8,313 nucleotides of DNA. Origin: an uncultured Blautia sp. Lineage in GTDB: Bacteria > Bacillota > Clostridia > Lachnospirales > Lachnospiraceae. The DNA lies in the NCBI GenBank assembly GCA_900547615.1, contig URHH01000108.1:1-8313 (forward strand). The letters run 5' to 3'. The notes beneath the pieces were generated by a model, which made no database searches, was not told the origin of the DNA, and saw nothing but the letters and a program-made list of their open reading frames with translations. The translations under genes were made by a program, and so were the position numbers. Positions within the stretch are counted from its first letter, which is position 1, and the number at the start of each line of letters is the position of its first letter. This document shows, piece after piece, positions 6,044-8,313 of the stretch.

Positions 6044-7897
6044 ATGCAGATAACAGACCTTTGGATCCGAAACTTTAAAACAATTCGAAATATGCACATC
6101 CAGGATATTGAAAATGCTCTGATCCTTGTGGGGCAGAATAATACGGGAAAAACTGCAGTTCTGGAGGCTTTGCGCGCAGTGATCGGCGATTATGAAATCC
6201 GGGAAGAGGATTTTCTTGAAGATTATCCCAACATTGAGATCGTGGTATCTCTGAAAATTCAGGAGGAGGATTTAAGGCGTTTTCATAGAAACGGTATTGT
6301 TAGTACATATAGAAGATACGATTCCTGGATGGGAGATTTTTGCAGGAAGCTTCCTTCTTATCAAAACGGCGTTCTCTGCTTTTCTTATATAGCAAACAGG
6401 GAGGGAAAAGTGCGCTATGCGGACGGCGTGCGGAAAAATAATGGATATATTCCGCAGATTATCCCCAATGTGTATTATCTGGATGCCCAGAGAAATATGG
6501 GAAAACTGCAGGACGTGATTCTTATGCTTCAGGAAGACGTGATTTTAAGACAGATGCGTTCGGAATGCTGTATGTTTGACCAGGCAAAGAAATGCAATCA
6601 CTGTTTTTCCTGTATCGGGCTTATTCATCAGAAAACAACAGAAGAATTAAATGCTTTTGAAACGGCAAAGCTTCTGGAATACAAGCTGTATCATTCCAAC
6701 CTGGATTCTTTTGCAAAAAAAGTAAACAGAAATTTCAGGAAAAACGGAGGCCGTGAGGAAATTTTATATTCCATGAATCTGGATATGGAAAAGACGCTTT
6801 CTGTGACCGGCGAGCTTTATCATAAAAAACAGAACAGAAAAGAACCTTTAAGTTGTATGGGAAAGGGAATGAGAAGTATTTATATGCTGTCGCTTCTTGA
6901 AACCTGCGAGGAAAACCGGGAAAAGAACACAGACATAATTATCGTGGAAAATCCTGAGATTTTTCTTCACCCAAAACTTCAGAAAATTTCAGGGGAGATC
7001 CTGTACCGTCTTTCCAAACGGAATCAGGTTATTTTTTCCACACATTCCCCCAATCTTCTGCCGAATTTCAACAGCCGTCAGATACGCCAGATCATACTGG
7101 ATGGGGAGGGGTATTCCGATGTATGCAAAAGGACAGATGTAAGCGCTGTTCTTGATGACCTGGGCTATTCTGCAACAGACGTAATGAACGTGAACTTCGT
7201 ATTTATTGTGGAGGGAAAACAGGACAAAAGCAGGCTGCCCCTTCTTCTTCGAAAGTATTTTTCTGAGATTTATGATGAGGAGGGAAAGCTTTCCAGAGTT
7301 GCCATCATCACGACAAACAGTTGTACAAATATCAAAACGTATGCAAATCTGAAATACATGAATCAGGTTTATTTAAAAGATAATTTCCTGATGATACGCG
7401 ATGGGGACGGAAAGGACCGGGAAATGCTGAAACGCCAGCTCTGTAAATATTATGAGGAGAGAAATATTGAGGATATTGACAGGCTTCCGAGAGTAACGGA
7501 AAAAAATGTGCTGATACTGAAGTATTATTCCTTTGAAAATTATTTTCTCAATCCGACTGTGATGGCAAAACTGGGGATTTTAGAATCAGAAGAACAGTTT
7601 TATGAAATCTTTCTGGAAAAATGGAAGGAATATCTTTACAGGATCAAGAGCGGAAAAGCTCTTCTGAAAGTAATGGGAAAAGATTTCGAGACAACAGAAG
7701 ACGTAAAAGCGCATATGGAGGAAATCAAGATCCATATGCGCGGTCATAATCTTTACGATATTTATTACGGAAGATATAAAGAGCAGGAAACAGAACTTCT
7801 TACAAAATATATAGAAATCGCGCCGAGAGAGGATTTTGAAGATATTCTGACCTCTATAGAGCGGTTCATATATTTTGAAAGTCGGAAAAGCCGGTAG
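6044..7897 (+). CDS. OLD/PARIS-type ABC ATPase with C-terminal TOPRIM nuclease domain
   Basis: 617 residues. The N-terminal ABC/SMC-type ATPase has Walker A GQNNTGKT (30-37), a signature-like LSCMGKGMRS (269-278), Walker B IIIVENPE (298-305) with FLHP, and an H-loop STHSP (H334). The C-terminal TOPRIM domain has VEGKQD (E390) and DGD (D453, D455), the metal-binding acids, then SFENYF (496-501), which recalls the IENY-type motif of DUF4435 TOPRIMs such as AriB of PARIS. This architecture is that of overcoming-lysogenisation-defect (OLD) nucleases and fused AriA/AriB proteins: ATP-gated nucleases, often in phage defence. Oddities: a cysteine cluster C175, C176, C184, C187, C190 (with H186) inside the ATPase, and N303 where the catalytic Glu of Walker B normally stands. 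No UvrD-like partner follows, so it is not a Gabija-type pair. GGGAGGG at 6029-6035 supports the start. Defence function is inferred. Confidence 0.85.
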   Translation: MQITDLWIRNFKTIRNMHIQDIENALILVGQNNTGKTAVLEALRAVIGDYEIREEDFLEDYPNIEIVVSLKIQEEDLRRFHRNGIVSTYRRYDSWMGDFCRKLPSYQNGVLCFSYIANREGKVRYADGVRKNNGYIPQIIPNVYYLDAQRNMGKLQDVILMLQEDVILRQMRSECCMFDQAKKCNHCFSCIGLIHQKTTEELNAFETAKLLEYKLYHSNLDSFAKKVNRNFRKNGGREEILYSMNLDMEKTLSVTGELYHKKQNRKEPLSCMGKGMRSIYMLSLLETCEENREKNTDIIIVENPEIFLHPKLQKISGEILYRLSKRNQVIFSTHSPNLLPNFNSRQIRQIILDGEGYSDVCKRTDVSAVLDDLGYSATDVMNVNFVFIVEGKQDKSRLPLLLRKYFSEIYDEEGKLSRVAIITTNSCTNIKTYANLKYMNQVYLKDNFLMIRDGDGKDREMLKRQLCKYYEERNIEDIDRLPRVTEKNVLILKYYSFENYFLNPTVMAKLGILESEEQFYEIFLEKWKEYLYRIKSGKALLKVMGKDFETTEDVKAHMEEIKIHMRGHNLYDIYYGRYKEQETELLTKYIEIAPREDFEDILTSIERFIYFESRKSR

Positions 7898-7908
7898 ATG
7901 TTAGATGA

Positions 7909-8148
7909 CTGCATGAAAAAATTTTATAGTTCACGGACACTGCGGGTATTCAAACAGTTTTCGTGACACGCTGCAAGCCCTGTTTCGGCTGCTCCGTTTT
8001 TTGCCGTCACCAGCGCAACTCGCTGACGCTCAAACAGCGCTTCTATGACGGCACATACGCAGCCTTCACAACGGGCTTTTGCTATCGTCACTTTAAATCT
8101 GTTTGAATACCTGCAGTTGTCTGTGAAAGAATAAAATTTTAAATGCAG
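7909..8148. repeat. 240-bp imperfect inverted repeat between convergent genes (MITE-like element or structured RNA)
   Basis: Nearly the whole stretch folds on itself. Paired blocks from outside in are: CTGCAT 7909-7914 / 8143-8148; AAAATTTTAT 7918-7927 / 8131-8140; GGTATTCAAACAG 7945-7957 / 8099-8111; GTGAC 7963-7967 / 8087-8091; AAGCCC 7975-7980 / 8073-8078; GGCTGC 7987-7992 / 8059-8064; TGCCGTCA 8002-8009 / 8046-8053; AGCGC 8012-8016 / 8037-8041. A loop of about 20 nt remains. No reading frame stands out and no clear target-site duplication is visible. It lies 11 bp after the ATPase stop and 3 bp from the stop of the opposing gene, so it could also act as a two-way terminator. The structure is seen; its class is not identified. 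Confidence 0.85.
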
Positions 8149-8151
8149 ATT

Positions 8152-8313
8152 TTAAATCCCCCACCCTATAAAAAACGGAATCAGCACAGGCACAACTGCG
8201 GAGCAAAGCACACCGTTAATAACAGACAACACAACCGTTTCTTCGTTTGTATACTTCATCATCATCGGCAGGGGGGTGGGCCCGCCTTTAGGTCCCCGGC
8301 GGGAAAAATCTTT
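8152..8313 (-). CDS. 3' end of an unidentified gene, probably a membrane protein (partial)
   Basis: The last 53 codons and the stop (TAA, complement of 8152-8154) are visible, with the frame open to the window edge. The C-terminus, from KYTNEETVVLSV to PFFIGWGI, contains one strongly hydrophobic segment typical of a terminal transmembrane helix. I do not recognise the family. Three consecutive Met codons (8257-8265) lack a ribosome site and are probably internal. The first ~16 visible codons come from abnormally GC-rich DNA and read Gly/Pro/Arg-rich, unlike the rest, so that part may be sequence error. Convergent with the ATPase/TOPRIM gene. Confidence 0.5.
   Translation of the reverse strand, partial: KDFSRRGPKGGPTPLPMMMKYTNEETVVLSVINGVLCSAVVPVLIPFFIGWGI
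8271..8303. other. Abrupt GC-rich tract at the window edge
   Basis: 27 of 33 bases are G or C, including a run of six G and several C/G clusters, against a moderate GC content everywhere else. The shift is abrupt. A contig-end or assembly artefact is the simplest reading. Confidence 0.5.

Noticed and set aside
7909..8148. CRISPR array, tRNA or insertion-sequence gene in the long repeat region
   Set aside because: There are no regularly spaced direct repeats, no cloverleaf with a CCA-proximal acceptor, and no transposase reading frame; the repeat is a single inverted structure.

Overview
The window reads as chromosome of a gut-type anaerobic Firmicute, most likely a clostridium of the Lachnospiraceae. 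This is inferred from the moderate GC content, strong AGGAGG-type ribosome sites, a PerR plus rubredoxin-first rubrerythrin pair, and a surface protein built from an EF-hand, leucine-rich repeats and FN3 domains. No database search was possible, so the taxon is an inference.

Layout. (1) Positions 1-945, minus strand: an oxidative-stress module. perR (471-869) lies upstream of a rubrerythrin gene (1-366, cut by the window edge). Each gene has its own TTGACA/17-bp/-10 promoter with a PerR-like operator just downstream of the -10, a near-ideal one for rbr and a degenerate one for perR. (2) Positions 992-5748, plus strand, divergent from perR: a three-gene unit with gaps of 11 and 32 bp. It encodes a secreted EF-hand/LRR/FN3 protein, a shikimate dehydrogenase-family oxidoreductase with an altered substrate-binding motif, and a cytoplasmic TIM-barrel protein that looks like an uncharacterised glycoside hydrolase. 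An intrinsic terminator closes the unit. (3) Positions 5749-6043: a gene-free stretch with a second long hairpin and a weak promoter candidate. (4) Positions 6044-7897, plus strand: a single-gene ABC-ATPase/TOPRIM nuclease of OLD/PARIS type, probably a phage-defence or DNA-maintenance enzyme. It carries an unusual cysteine cluster and an Asn where the Walker B catalytic Glu is expected. (5) Positions 7909-8148: a 240-bp imperfect inverted repeat that fills the gap between convergent genes and may be a MITE-like element or a structured RNA. (6) Positions 8152-8313, minus strand: the 3' end of an unidentified membrane-protein gene. Its last ~35 bp at the window edge are abnormally GC-rich and may be a contig-end artefact.

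How they fit together. perR and rbr form a recognised peroxide-response circuit. The three-gene plus-strand unit looks co-transcribed, but no pathway joining a surface adhesin-like protein, an AroE-like dehydrogenase and a glycosidase-like enzyme is known to me. The ATPase/TOPRIM gene stands alone, with no helicase partner in view. The strongest candidates for something undescribed are the Cys-cluster nuclease, the altered dehydrogenase/glycosidase pair and the long palindromic element.
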